IMG/VR virus record: IMGVR_UViG_3300044613_002694
Coordinates: 1 to 30,375 of that record
DNA from: a virus
Strand: one strand, 5' to 3'
Length of the DNA stretch: 30,375 bases
The notes below the pieces were generated by a model, which did no database searches, was not told where the DNA came from, and saw nothing but the letters and a program-made list of their open reading frames with translations. Shown here piece after piece: positions 6,047 to 13,571 of the stretch; positions within the stretch are counted from its first letter, which is position 1, and each line of letters begins with the position of its first letter. A program made the position numbers and the translations under genes.

Positions 6047-6249
6047 GTGAGTTATATTTAAAAGAGGGTACTGCGTTAGATCATAAACTGACTCGGCTAT
6101 TTTTTAGTAGTCAAACACGTGCTTGGTATAAGTTTGTTAAATCGCTTGATGAGAACATTATTGATGTCAGTGGTTTAACGGGTAGTATTACAAGAATCAC
6201 ATTTAACAGTGAAGCACATAAGACTTGGTTTATATTGAGGTATTCATGA
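6043..6249 (+). CDS. Array module 20, family B (donor-like for module 35)
   Basis: 68 aa. MSELYLKEGTALDHKL and LFFSSQT are nearly identical to the head of module 35. Continues WYKFVKSLDENIIDV, HKTWFILRYS. Confidence 0.82.
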   Translation: MSELYLKEGTALDHKLTRLFFSSQTRAWYKFVKSLDENIIDVSGLTGSITRITFNSEAHKTWFILRYS

Positions 6250-6461
6250 GTGTATTGTATATGGGTAATAATTTACCATTATATAAGAAACTGTCTGATT
6301 TATATTTGGCATCTAGTATTGTTGGGTGGTATAGTTTTATCAAATCGCTTGATGACAATATAGTTAGTGTTGACCGTGTTAAATTGGGTGGTGTTGAAGT
6401 TATGCAGATTGAATTTGATAATGAAGCACATAAGACTTGGTTTTTATTAAAATATTCATGA
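6246..6461 (+). CDS. Array module 21, family B
   Basis: 71 aa. LYKKLSDLYLASS, FIKSLDDNIVSV, FDNEAHKTWFLLKYS. The Lys codon AAA removes the SD at the junction (TTAAAATATTCATGA). Confidence 0.8.
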   Translation: MSVLYMGNNLPLYKKLSDLYLASSIVGWYSFIKSLDDNIVSVDRVKLGGVEVMQIEFDNEAHKTWFLLKYS

Positions 6462-6691
6462 GTGAGTTAATTATAATGTCTAGTTCAACGATAGATGTTA
6501 ATCTTGAATCTGGGTGGGCTAGTGAATTTTATCAGATTGATGATTGGTTGGATTATTTGAAATCATTACCCACGGTCATTGATGCAACCTGGCATGAGCG
6601 TGAATGGAATGGTGGTGATAATCCATCATATACTTTGATCACATTTGAAAGTGAAGCACATAAGAATTGGTTTGTATTGAGGTGGTCATGA
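6458..6691 (+). CDS. Array module 22, family B
   Basis: 77 aa. STIDVNLESGWASEF, YLKSLPTVIDA, TLITFESEAHKNWFVLRWS. Confidence 0.8.
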   Translation: MSELIIMSSSTIDVNLESGWASEFYQIDDWLDYLKSLPTVIDATWHEREWNGGDNPSYTLITFESEAHKNWFVLRWS

Positions 6692-6909
6692 GTCAAGTAA
6701 AAGTACTTTTTAACTCAGCAATGGATTAAAATCTTGAAGAGTATGTACGTAGTGGCGTGAATAATGATTGGGAAGAAGTTATAAAATCATTACCCTATGT
6801 TAAAGATGCGAAATGGATTACTATTGGTTCGTCGATAGGTGGGTCCTATACTTTAATTACATTTGAAAATGAAGCACATAAGAATTGGTTTATAATGAGG
6901 TGGTCATGA
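6688..6909 (+). pseudogene. Array module 23, family B, in-frame stop
   Basis: Starts MSQVKVLFNSAMD and meets TAA at 6727-6729 where relatives carry an ordinary residue (MDxNLEE). After the stop the same frame continues with NLEEYV, IKSLPYVKDAKW, TLITFENEAHKNWF and ends MRWS at 6909. The total is an exact multiple of three and the junction to module 24 is intact, so one nonsense change (for example TAT to TAA) explains it. Confidence 0.82.
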
Positions 6910-7109
6910 GTCAATTAACGATAAAGAATAATTCTACAATAGAGTGGAAGTTATACGATGCATGGAGAAATGCTGGAGTTTCATCATGGGAAATATTTAT
7001 TAAGTCACTTGACAAGAATATTATCAGGGTTCGTTACGATACCCCATATACAAATGTTTGGTTCAAGGATGACGCACACACAACTTGGTTTATTTTGAGG
7101 TGGTCATGA
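6906..7109 (+). CDS. Array module 24, family B
   Basis: 67 aa. MSQLTIKNNSTIEWKLYDAW, FIKSLDKNIIRVRYD, DDAHTTWFILRWS. Twin of module 17. Lies just after the broken module, so coupling from upstream is lost unless ribosomes restart. Confidence 0.8.
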   Translation: MSQLTIKNNSTIEWKLYDAWRNAGVSSWEIFIKSLDKNIIRVRYDTPYTNVWFKDDAHTTWFILRWS

Positions 7110-7327
7110 GTGAATTAAAAGTACCCTCACCATCTACTATGGATAGTAATATCGAAGCGGAATGGGAATCATCAGAATCATATGGGTTCGATACTTGGAC
7201 AAGGTATATAGAATCATTACCTCACGTTAAATCAGCAAGGCTTGTTTTTAGAGCTGGTGATAATCATACCTTGATCACATTTGAAAATGAAGCGCATAAG
7301 AATTGGTTTATATTGAGGTATTCATGA
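7106..7327 (+). CDS. Array module 25, family B
   Basis: 73 aa. STMDSNIEAEWESSE, TRYIESLPHVKSARL, FENEAHKNWFILRYS. Its TRYIESLPHVKSA segment is shared exactly with module 35. Confidence 0.82.
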   Translation: MSELKVPSPSTMDSNIEAEWESSESYGFDTWTRYIESLPHVKSARLVFRAGDNHTLITFENEAHKNWFILRYS

Positions 7328-7551
7328 TTTTTGATCCCCATACTATTAAGCTGACTGGTACTTTATATGATAATTGCATCTATGAAAATAGATTGTCAGA
7401 TGAAGTATGGGAGTGGTTATTTGACCATTGTAGTGGCCCTAATACTGATCGTTTTTATTATTATACTGGATACACGCCTGGAAGGGATACCCATTATATT
7501 CGGTTTGATTATAGGGAACATAGTAATTGGTTCTTATTGAGATGGAGTTAA
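7324..7551 (+). CDS. Array module 26, family D-like
   Basis: 75 aa. VWEWLFDHCSGP, then an aromatic stretch (RFYYYTGYTPG) and HSNWFLLRWS. Stop is TAA and the next ATG follows after 1 nt. Confidence 0.78.
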   Translation: MIFDPHTIKLTGTLYDNCIYENRLSDEVWEWLFDHCSGPNTDRFYYYTGYTPGRDTHYIRFDYREHSNWFLLRWS

Positions 7552-7552
7552 G

Positions 7553-7633
7553 ATGTCAATAAAAATTAATGAGTGTTCTATTGAATTCGACAATGAATCC
7601 TGTTATAATTGGGTTTTAGTGAGGTGGTCTTGA
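7553..7633 (+). CDS. Array module 27, 26-aa mini-module
   Basis: Only the C-terminal part of a module: a short MSIKINEC head joined to IEFDNES and NWVLVRWS. It keeps the junction GAGGTGGTCTTGA. It may be a real micropeptide, or a minimal linker that keeps reinitiation going after deletion of a full module. Confidence 0.65.
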   Translation: MSIKINECSIEFDNESCYNWVLVRWS

Positions 7634-7848
7634 TTGATTTTATTTTATATGATGGTAGCCCACTTGATGTAAAATTAATGGCTATGTGGGAGGATGACCA
7701 CTACTCTGACCGGCTAAATTATGAAATTTTTGTTGGCTCATTAGATCCGCACATTGTCAATGCAAAAGCAGATGAAAATTATGCGTCAATTACCCTAACA
7801 TTTGAAAACGAAAAATATTTAACCTGGTTTATATTAAAATGGTCATAG
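7630..7848 (+). CDS. Array module 28, family B, TTG start
   Basis: 72 aa. Junction is TTGA instead of ATGA, so the start is TTG. SPLDVKLMAMWEDD, FVGSLDPHIVNA, TLTFENEKYLTWFILKWS. Ends in TAG. Confidence 0.74.
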   Translation: MIDFILYDGSPLDVKLMAMWEDDHYSDRLNYEIFVGSLDPHIVNAKADENYASITLTFENEKYLTWFILKWS

Positions 7849-8051
7849 AAAAAGAACAGTATCCGTATTCGATTAATACTTCCTGTATTAGACGTGCATT
7901 TAGGCAAGACATATGGGAGTGGTGCAATCATGTGTTCGGCCCTTATCAAGGTAATGATAAATGGTCATGGGGTGATGATATAGTTAAGTTTAGCACAATC
8001 CATTGTGCCGAGTTTTTTGCATGGAGGTGGTATGGATACGACGTGGACTGA
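7839..8051 (+). CDS. Array module 29, family D, altered tail
   Basis: 70 aa. Starts inside the previous tail (AAATGGTCATAG) without SD. IWEWCNHVFGPYQG and DKWSWGDD are classic D. The tail is CAEFFAWRW, then frame drift adds YGYDVD, so the standard end is lost. Overlaps module 30 by 20 nt. Confidence 0.74.
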   Translation: MVIEKEQYPYSINTSCIRRAFRQDIWEWCNHVFGPYQGNDKWSWGDDIVKFSTIHCAEFFAWRWYGYDVD

Positions 8052-8238
8052 GTTAACACGCACGATGTATCGGGAAATGGCACGTGACGCTCGTAGACAA
8101 GGTTACATTTTCAATAGTGATTTCATCCGCGCAGAAAATATTGGGGATTATTATCCACGAATTCGGAATTACGAATTTGGTGCGATTAAATTTAGAACCC
8201 CAGAATTAAAAACGTTTTATTTATTGAGGTGGTCATGA
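8032..8238 (+). CDS. Array module 30, unassigned
   Basis: 68 aa. ATG follows GGAGGTGGT closely. Arg-rich helix (YREMARDARRQGY), then AIKFRTPELKTFYLLRWS, with Phe for Trp. Confidence 0.75.
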   Translation: MDTTWTELTRTMYREMARDARRQGYIFNSDFIRAENIGDYYPRIRNYEFGAIKFRTPELKTFYLLRWS

Positions 8239-8447
8239 AACAGGTTAAGATAGGGTTTGAGAATTTTTATTTAGAGGGTTTACTATTTAAACTTACCCCA
8301 GCAGTTACGAATTGGCTTATTGCACATAAAGTGGAAGATTACCGGGTAAGACATGAACATTTATATGATAGACCTGCTCTGGAAATAGAGTTCGGCGATA
8401 ATGTACCAGATGAAATAATCAATTGGTTTATTTTGAGATGGTTATGA
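8235..8447 (+). CDS. Array module 31, family D-like
   Basis: 70 aa. VTNWLIAHKVEDY replaces the WC motif; IINWFILRWL at the end with junction GAGATGGTTATGA. Confidence 0.77.
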   Translation: MKQVKIGFENFYLEGLLFKLTPAVTNWLIAHKVEDYRVRHEHLYDRPALEIEFGDNVPDEIINWFILRWL

Positions 8448-8644
8448 AAACATTTAATATTAGCGATTTTCCTCGATTTTTAGATGAGTGGATTTTATAC
8501 CCAGATTTTTCTAGTTATCACCACGCTGCTGCTGATTATTATATGAGACAGGTTGGATTCAAATCAGCAAGGTTTGTTAATATTGAGGTTGGTTGGGGCT
8601 TGAGTGATGAAGAATATACATGGTTTTTAATAAGGTATTCATGA
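8444..8644 (+). CDS. Array module 32, family A
   Basis: 66 aa. SDFPRFLDEW, YMRQVGFKSARF, SDEEYTWFLIRYS. Junction TAAGGTATTCATGA. Confidence 0.8.
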   Translation: MKTFNISDFPRFLDEWILYPDFSSYHHAAADYYMRQVGFKSARFVNIEVGWGLSDEEYTWFLIRYS

Positions 8645-8838
8645 AAAACATTGACATCTATAAATTTAAAAAATTCATTGCTGCATGGCAATCTGAGCCT
8701 TATTCTCGGTTAAAGGGTGATGAATGTATGCGACGAATGGGTTTTAAATCGGCAATGTATGTAATTTTTTCAAAAGATAATAAATCATGGCAATTAAGTG
8801 AAGAAGAATATACTTGGTTTGTCTTGAGGTGGTCATGA
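8641..8838 (+). CDS. Array module 33, family A
   Basis: 65 aa. YKFKKFIAAW (FKKF for FPKF), MRRMGFKSAMY, EEEYTWFVLRWS. Confidence 0.8.
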   Translation: MKNIDIYKFKKFIAAWQSEPYSRLKGDECMRRMGFKSAMYVIFSKDNKSWQLSEEEYTWFVLRWS

Positions 8839-9035
8839 AGTCGATCTCATTAGAGTCAGCACCGTGTTTAGCCATGCGTGAATATTACTCGTTGAATGTA
8901 TGGGAGCCTGGGTGTACTATAATTTATTTAGATTGGGTGTTTAATGAATATCGTGCAACATTTGATAAAGAAAATTGGACATATGTATTTGAACATGATG
9001 AAGAATATACTTGGTTTTTATTGAGGTGGTCATGA
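8835..9035 (+). CDS. Array module 34, unassigned
   Basis: 66 aa. Head MKSISLESAPCLAMREYY is unlike the others; WVFNEYRATF and EEYTWFLLRWS link it to families A and C. Confidence 0.76.
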   Translation: MKSISLESAPCLAMREYYSLNVWEPGCTIIYLDWVFNEYRATFDKENWTYVFEHDEEYTWFLLRWS

Positions 9036-9295
9036 GTGAGTTATATTTAAAAGAGGGTACTGCGTTATATCATAAACTGACTCGGCTATTTTTTAGTAGT
9101 CAAACTTATACCTGGTATAAGGATGAATGGGAATTATCAGAATTTTATGAATTCAGTCATTGGACAAGGTATATAGAATCATTACCTCACGTTAAATCTG
9201 CACAGTTTGTTGCTAGTAAACCTGGTAAAGAATATACCTTGATCACATTTGATAGTGAAGAACATAAGACTTGGTTTATATTGAGGTATTCATGA
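9032..9295 (+). CDS. Array module 35, chimera of two family B modules
   Basis: 87 aa. The first 30 residues match module 20 (LKEGTAL...LFFSSQT...WYK); then DEWELSEFYEF, TRYIESLPHVKSA and TLITFDSEEHKTWF match modules 9 and 25. The fusion point is near 9121. The product is longer than either parent because part of the head region is present twice. Confidence 0.82.
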   Translation: MSELYLKEGTALYHKLTRLFFSSQTYTWYKDEWELSEFYEFSHWTRYIESLPHVKSAQFVASKPGKEYTLITFDSEEHKTWFILRYS

Positions 9296-9477
9296 AAATA
9301 CTCGATTTATATTATTTTCCAAAATACAAAACAGAATTTATAAACGATGGATACAGTACATGGGAAGCTAGTGTTAGGGCTAATGGATTTAAAAGTGCAG
9401 TTACTTGTTCAGCGTTTGGTGAAAGATTATGGATATCAGATGAAGAGTATACTTGGTTCTTATTGAGGTGGTCATGA
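9292..9477 (+). CDS. Array module 36, family A
   Basis: 61 aa. YYFPKYKTEF, YSTWEASVRANGFKSA, DEEYTWFLLRWS. Confidence 0.82.
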   Translation: MKILDLYYFPKYKTEFINDGYSTWEASVRANGFKSAVTCSAFGERLWISDEEYTWFLLRWS

Positions 9478-9683
9478 CTATAAAAATTGATTCGAAGATA
9501 GTCCCAAAGGTTGTTTTAAAAAATTTACACGATCAATGTAGCCATATGGTTGGCACAGGCAAATATTGGGCAACGATAAATGATGAGTTGAATAAATTTG
9601 GTGCGAAATATGATCATTCTAAATCATGTTTTCATTTTAACGATGAAGCTATGTATCATTGGTTCTTATTGAGGTGGTCATAA
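9474..9683 (+). CDS. Array module 37, family C
   Basis: 69 aa. VPKVVLKNLHDQC, INDELNKFGAKY, FNDEAMYHWFLLRWS. Ends TAA in TCATAATG, giving a 1-nt overlap with the next start. Confidence 0.8.
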   Translation: MTIKIDSKIVPKVVLKNLHDQCSHMVGTGKYWATINDELNKFGAKYDHSKSCFHFNDEAMYHWFLLRWS

Positions 9684-9928
9684 TGCATCGATTAGAAATA
9701 CCAGGATGTATCTTCGAATCTACCCCAATCTGGTGGCAAAACTTTATCCATGATTGCCGATTAAAATACCCAAATGATTTTGGAAGTGATTTTCGGCGGG
9801 TAACTACTAAAATTCTTAAAGAAGAGTATCATGCATCAAAGATTTATGATAGACGTATTAATGATATAGAAGCCTTGGCATTTGACAAAGAAGAATATAA
9901 GACTTGGTTTGTATTGAGGTGGTCATGA
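9683..9928 (+). CDS. Array module 38, family E
   Basis: 81 aa. RLEIPGC, STPIWWQNFIHDCR, LKEEYHASKIY, KEEYKTWFVLRWS. Best E-family example together with module 71. Confidence 0.82.
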   Translation: MHRLEIPGCIFESTPIWWQNFIHDCRLKYPNDFGSDFRRVTTKILKEEYHASKIYDRRINDIEALAFDKEEYKTWFVLRWS

Positions 9929-10146
9929 GTTTTACAATTAATTATAAGATGTTACCTAAAAATGTAAAAAAAAATTTTGAAGATTTTTGCTTGTGGGAAC
10001 ATAAACAACTCGATTATGAGATGTGTATACGAAACGAAGCAGTTGAACTTGCCAAATTTAATGCAATACACGATAAATCTAACAATGATTTGTTTGTTTT
10101 TGAAAACGAAGCCTGTTATAATTGGTTTGTATTGAGGTGGTCATGA
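9925..10146 (+). CDS. Array module 39, family C
   Basis: 73 aa. MLPKNVKKNFEDFC, AVELAKFNAIH, FENEACYNWFVLRWS. Lys-rich A-tract (9961-9975). Confidence 0.82.
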   Translation: MSFTINYKMLPKNVKKNFEDFCLWEHKQLDYEMCIRNEAVELAKFNAIHDKSNNDLFVFENEACYNWFVLRWS

Positions 10147-10337
10147 GTTTTACTATTGAATGGCCATCTATACCATACGATGTTCGACGGAAATTTTGTG
10201 CTGCATATCCTGTTCCTATTAATATGAATATTTTTAAAGCAGAATTAGCAAAGTTTCATTGTGAGTATACCAGTGATAATCTAGCCATTTTTGAAAGCGA
10301 AGCACATTATAATTGGTTTTTGTTGAGATGGAGTTAG
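10143..10337 (+). CDS. Array module 40, family C
   Basis: 64 aa. IPYDVRRKFCAAY, AELAKFHCEYTSDNLAIF, ESEAHYNWF. A 62-nt segment (10248-10309) is identical in module 42. Ends TAG, 1 nt before the next ATG. Confidence 0.82.
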   Translation: MSFTIEWPSIPYDVRRKFCAAYPVPINMNIFKAELAKFHCEYTSDNLAIFESEAHYNWFLLRWS

Positions 10338-10338
10338 T

Positions 10339-10521
10339 ATGATATTTGATGTGACAGATTTTCCTAAATTTGTGAGTTATGCTGGAGGAAACTTTCCCAA
10401 TTCGGTGCTAATGTCTGATAGTCTAATAGCTGCCGGGTATAAATCAACCAAGTTTAGATCTTATGGTTCTTGGTATATGGATGATGAAGAATACACTTGG
10501 TTTGTATTGAGGTGGTCATGA
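10339..10521 (+). CDS. Array module 41, family A
   Basis: 60 aa. TDFPKFVSYAGG, LIAAGYKSTKF, DEEYTWFVLRWS. Sits between two near-identical C modules, suggesting insertion or block duplication. Confidence 0.82.
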   Translation: MIFDVTDFPKFVSYAGGNFPNSVLMSDSLIAAGYKSTKFRSYGSWYMDDEEYTWFVLRWS

Positions 10522-10715
10522 GTTTTACTATCGATTGGATAGAAATACCGTTCAACCCTCGAAAAAACTTTTGTGACAAATATGTTCATCCCTATGACGA
10601 TCTCAGTGTTTTTAGAGCAGAATTGGCAAAGTTTCATTGTGAGTATACCAGTGATAATCTAGCCATTTTTGAAAGCGAAGCACATTACACTTGGTTTGTA
10701 TTGAGGTGGTCATGA
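10518..10715 (+). CDS. Array module 42, family C (shares 3' half with 40)
   Basis: 65 aa. IPFNPRKNFCDKY head differs from module 40, but the second half is nearly the same, with 62 identical nt at 10626-10687. Confidence 0.82.
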   Translation: MSFTIDWIEIPFNPRKNFCDKYVHPYDDLSVFRAELAKFHCEYTSDNLAIFESEAHYTWFVLRWS

Positions 10716-10930
10716 TACAATTAAGAATACCTTCACCATCTAATATAGATGAAAATCTTGAAGCAGAATGGGAAGCAGAAGATATTAATATAGATGAATG
10801 GTTACGTTATTTGAAATCATTAACTTATGTTAAGGATGCAGAATGGATTGATAGGTTGCTGAATCCCTATACACTTATTACATTTGAAAGTGAAGCACAT
10901 AAGAACTGGTTTATTTTGAGGTGGTCATGA
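10712..10930 (+). CDS. Array module 43, family B
   Basis: 72 aa. SNIDENLEAEWEAED, WLRYLKSLTYVKDAEW, TLITFESEAHKNWFILRWS. Confidence 0.82.
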   Translation: MIQLRIPSPSNIDENLEAEWEAEDINIDEWLRYLKSLTYVKDAEWIDRLLNPYTLITFESEAHKNWFILRWS

Positions 10931-11367
10931 ACCGGAGTTTACGTATTATTAATAAAGGATTTAAAGCAGAAATCACAAACCGGGATAACGAATATAAGTT
11001 TATGGATCAGGTTAGGTGGTGCTACGAACATAAAAGTAAGATAAGGTTCTTATGGTTTTTTGAACGTGATGCTAAATTTGAATGTATGAGTTTAGTTAAT
11101 ACCAATACGTTTTATTTTGAAAAAGAATCAGATCGTAATTGGTTTCTAATTAGGTGGTCATGCATGATACATTTAAAAGTATTCACTTTCTCAGCCATGG
11201 ATGATAATCTCTCCAAGGAATGGGATCGTTTAGATTCGTGGATACCGTGGATACAATATATAAAATCATTACCACATGTTATAGAGGCGGAATGGAACAC
11301 TACCTATACACGTATTACATTTAAAAATGAAGCACATAAGAATTGGTTTGTATTGAGGTGGTCATGA
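10927..11367 (+). CDS. Array module 44, two-domain fusion (D + B)
   Basis: 146 aa. The first domain is D type (WCYEHKSKIRF, WFFERDAKF, DRNWFLIRWS). The junction reads GGTGGTCATGCATGATAC: TGA has become TGC, so translation runs through as RWSCMIHLK into a complete B domain (SAMDDNLSKEW, YIKSLPHVIEAEW, HKNWFVLRWS). An internal ATG at 11164 could still start the second domain alone. Confidence 0.83.
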   Translation: MNRSLRIINKGFKAEITNRDNEYKFMDQVRWCYEHKSKIRFLWFFERDAKFECMSLVNTNTFYFEKESDRNWFLIRWSCMIHLKVFTFSAMDDNLSKEWDRLDSWIPWIQYIKSLPHVIEAEWNTTYTRITFKNEAHKNWFVLRWS

Positions 11368-11558
11368 AAACGATTAAGATAACTAATTTCCCAAAATATA
11401 AAAAAGAGTGTCAAAATGATGAATATGATACCTGGGAAGAAAGTGTTAGAGCTAATGGATATAAAAGTGCAATTGCTGATCCTAACGATAATTATTTTGG
11501 TACTTATATACGTATGTCGGATGAAGATTACACGTGGTTCGTTTTAAAATGGTCATGA
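11364..11558 (+). CDS. Array module 45, family A
   Basis: 64 aa. TNFPKYKKEC, YDTWEESVRANGYKSA, DEDYTWFVLKWS. LKWS junction (TTAAAATGGTCATGA) lacks SD; an ATG at 11549 could also be used by the next gene. Confidence 0.8.
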   Translation: MKTIKITNFPKYKKECQNDEYDTWEESVRANGYKSAIADPNDNYFGTYIRMSDEDYTWFVLKWS

Positions 11559-11758
11559 CGTATTCAGTAAGATTCTTTGACATACCATATCGTGTCAGGT
11601 ATAATTACATCAAAGAATACAAACTTGTTGAGACAGTCGAGGGTTATGAAGAATTGATGAGCAAGTATCGATTTAAAAGAGTTATGCGTGATCACCTGTT
11701 GTATTACGAGTTTGAATCCGAAAAATATTACACTTGGTTTTTATTAAGATTTTCATGA
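11555..11758 (+). CDS. Array module 46, family C
   Basis: 67 aa. DIPYRVRYNYIKEY, MSKYRFKRV, FESEKYYTWFLLRFS. Start could be 6 nt earlier (MVM). Confidence 0.78.
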   Translation: MTYSVRFFDIPYRVRYNYIKEYKLVETVEGYEELMSKYRFKRVMRDHLLYYEFESEKYYTWFLLRFS

Positions 11759-12012
11759 ATACAGAAATAGAATTAACATCTTTTTTAGAAGATTGTCCAG
11801 CAGTTTGGCGTAAATTCAGTCAGATTGAAATAGAGTCTACCGATATTTACGAATTACCAGTAGCTGATGCAATAACCAGATTAAATGAGTTATTAAAAAA
11901 ATATCATGCTGAATATACCCATGCATACAGTGTAAATGGAAATGTTTGTCGTCGATATTTAAAATTCGAAAGTGAAGCGCATAAGAATTGGTTTATTATC
12001 AAATGGTCATAA
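11755..12012 (+). CDS. Array module 47, family E-like
   Basis: 85 aa. CPAVWRKFSQIE, LNELLKKYHAEY, FESEAHKNWFIIKWS. Ends TAA after AAATGGTCA. Confidence 0.77.
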   Translation: MNTEIELTSFLEDCPAVWRKFSQIEIESTDIYELPVADAITRLNELLKKYHAEYTHAYSVNGNVCRRYLKFESEAHKNWFIIKWS

Positions 12013-12230
12013 TTCATTTCAGTAAAAAAAATTATAATCAGCTAAATGCATGTGAACCATGGTGGTTTAATTTTGTTGATTATTACTCAGATATAATAGA
12101 ACCATGGTATGGCTTTGATTCAATCAATCAGATATTGAAAGAATATGATGCGGTGGTTAATCCCTCCAACAACACTGTTATTTTTAATGATGATGCAAAA
12201 GCTACTTGGTTTCTATTAAAATGGGCTTAA
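12003..12230 (+). CDS. Array module 48, family E, SD-less start
   Basis: 75 aa. The only nearby ATG is inside the previous tail codons (AAATGGTCATAA), overlapping by 10 nt. CEPWWFNFVDYY, LKEYDAVV, DDAKATWFLLKWA. Confidence 0.74.
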   Translation: MVIIHFSKKNYNQLNACEPWWFNFVDYYSDIIEPWYGFDSINQILKEYDAVVNPSNNTVIFNDDAKATWFLLKWA

Positions 12231-12448
12231 TCAATCATATTACTCAAACTAGATTTGAAGCAAACGGCGAGGTATTCTATTACCATGTCGTTCATATTTC
12301 TAGTATCATGAATGCCGAAATTTGTGAATGGTGTTTGTCAAACTTTGATCGTAGTAATGATCTTGATAGATGGTTTACCGATCATTGGGGTAAGTATTTT
12401 TTTAGACATGAAGATGATAAGAATTGGTTTGTATTGAGGTGGTCATGA
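12221..12448 (+). CDS. Array module 49, family D, SD-less start
   Basis: 75 aa. Starts at AAAATGGGCTTAA, overlapping by 10 nt. AEICEWCLSNFDRS, then EDDKNWFVLRWS. Confidence 0.75.
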   Translation: MGLINHITQTRFEANGEVFYYHVVHISSIMNAEICEWCLSNFDRSNDLDRWFTDHWGKYFFRHEDDKNWFVLRWS

Positions 12449-12702
12449 AAATACTACATTTAAGAGTTGGTTCTATAGCAGATCAAGCTGGTTGGTGGGT
12501 TAATTTCATAAAGGATTGTGATGAACGAGGTGGTTGGGATACGTATTCCCGAGATTCCGAACGGGTTGATTTCATCATAAATGAAGTCCGCAAGGCAGGT
12601 GCTGAACCAATTTTAAGAAGCTCGAACGTTCCAGGATCAATCATTGGTATGACTTTCGAAAATGAAGCTAAAGCCAATTGGTTCTTATTGAGGTGGTCAT
12701 GA
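12445..12702 (+). CDS. Array module 50, family E
   Basis: 85 aa. AGWWVNFIKDCDERGG, INEVRKAGAEPI, FENEAKANWFLLRWS. Confidence 0.8.
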   Translation: MKILHLRVGSIADQAGWWVNFIKDCDERGGWDTYSRDSERVDFIINEVRKAGAEPILRSSNVPGSIIGMTFENEAKANWFLLRWS

Positions 12703-12884
12703 GAATAATCAACATATTAGATTTTGAAAAGTTCACCGATTATTATTCGGAGAAATGGCAATTTAATACCTGGGATGAATGTTTACGAGATACCGGTATT
12801 AAACAAATTGCTTGGATTGATGATACCTTTCAGATAGAGATCACTGATGCAGAATACACCTGGTTTGTGTTGAGGTGGGCATAA
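12699..12884 (+). CDS. Array module 51, family A
   Basis: 61 aa. LDFEKFTDYY (FEKF), FNTWDECLRDTGIKQ, AEYTWFVLRWA. TAATG overlap with the next gene. Confidence 0.8.
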   Translation: MRIINILDFEKFTDYYSEKWQFNTWDECLRDTGIKQIAWIDDTFQIEITDAEYTWFVLRWA

Positions 12885-13090
12885 TGAAATCATACACTGA
12901 TACCGACATTTATGTTGTAGAAATAGAGGAAAATGATGAGCAGTATATAGAGGACTACCTTGATTGGTGTGAAGAGACATTTGAAGAAGATAAATGGATT
13001 ATTGCTGCTAGTGAATTGTTGTTCGAAAATACTAGGATTCTGTTTATGACAGAACAAGATCGTAATTGGTTTATGATGAGGTGGGGATGA
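12884..13090 (+). CDS. Array module 52, family D, acidic
   Basis: 68 aa. Strongly acidic (EIEENDEQYIEDYLDWCEE), then EQDRNWFMMRWG. Junction GAGGTGGGGATGA. Confidence 0.8.
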   Translation: MKSYTDTDIYVVEIEENDEQYIEDYLDWCEETFEEDKWIIAASELLFENTRILFMTEQDRNWFMMRWG

Positions 13091-13329
13091 AAAAAGTATT
13101 TTTCACGACTGAGGTTGCATTAAAGTTTTACACCGTACAAATCAAAGAAGATATTGGCTGGAATTCATTTATTGATGCCAAAGAGGAATGGTGCGATAAT
13201 CATAAAAGTAAGGTCAAATTCTTTTGGTTTTTTGAACGTGATGCACGATATGTTTACAGTTATTATTATTCAACCTGGTATTTTGAAAAAGAAGTTGACC
13301 GTAATTGGTTTATGATGAGGTGGGGATGA
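13087..13329 (+). CDS. Array module 53, family D
   Basis: 80 aa. EEWCDNHKSKVKF, WFFERDARYV, EVDRNWFMMRWG. Close to the first domain of module 44 and to module 56. Confidence 0.8.
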   Translation: MKKVFFTTEVALKFYTVQIKEDIGWNSFIDAKEEWCDNHKSKVKFFWFFERDARYVYSYYYSTWYFEKEVDRNWFMMRWG

Positions 13330-13571
13330 TCGTTTGTGATGTAACTCTTAAAAACAATAGCCCATTCGATATTAGTGCATGGTGTGGAAAACAATTTGGT
13401 CCAGGTGGATACTCGTACACCCCATCAGACAACTATCGATGGACTATGTACATTTATACCGGTAGTGGTATCAAAAGACACCCAGCCCGAATTAGATTAT
13501 CATTTTTAAATGATCAAGATTATAACTGGTTTTGCTTGAGGTTCGAATGTCAAACAACGAAGATAAGTTAA
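13326..13571 (+). CDS. Array module 54, family D, extended tail
   Basis: 81 aa. ISAWCGKQFGPGGYSY is a full D motif; NDQDYNWFCLRFE is followed by seven extra residues because the usual stop is absent. Overlaps the next gene by 25 nt. Confidence 0.78.
   Translation: MIVCDVTLKNNSPFDISAWCGKQFGPGGYSYTPSDNYRWTMYIYTGSGIKRHPARIRLSFLNDQDYNWFCLRFECQTTKIS

Noticed and set aside
6688-6909. Stop-codon reassignment to explain internal TAA and TAG
   Set aside because: TGA, TAA and TAG all serve as normal stops at module ends, and large genes elsewhere contain none internally.
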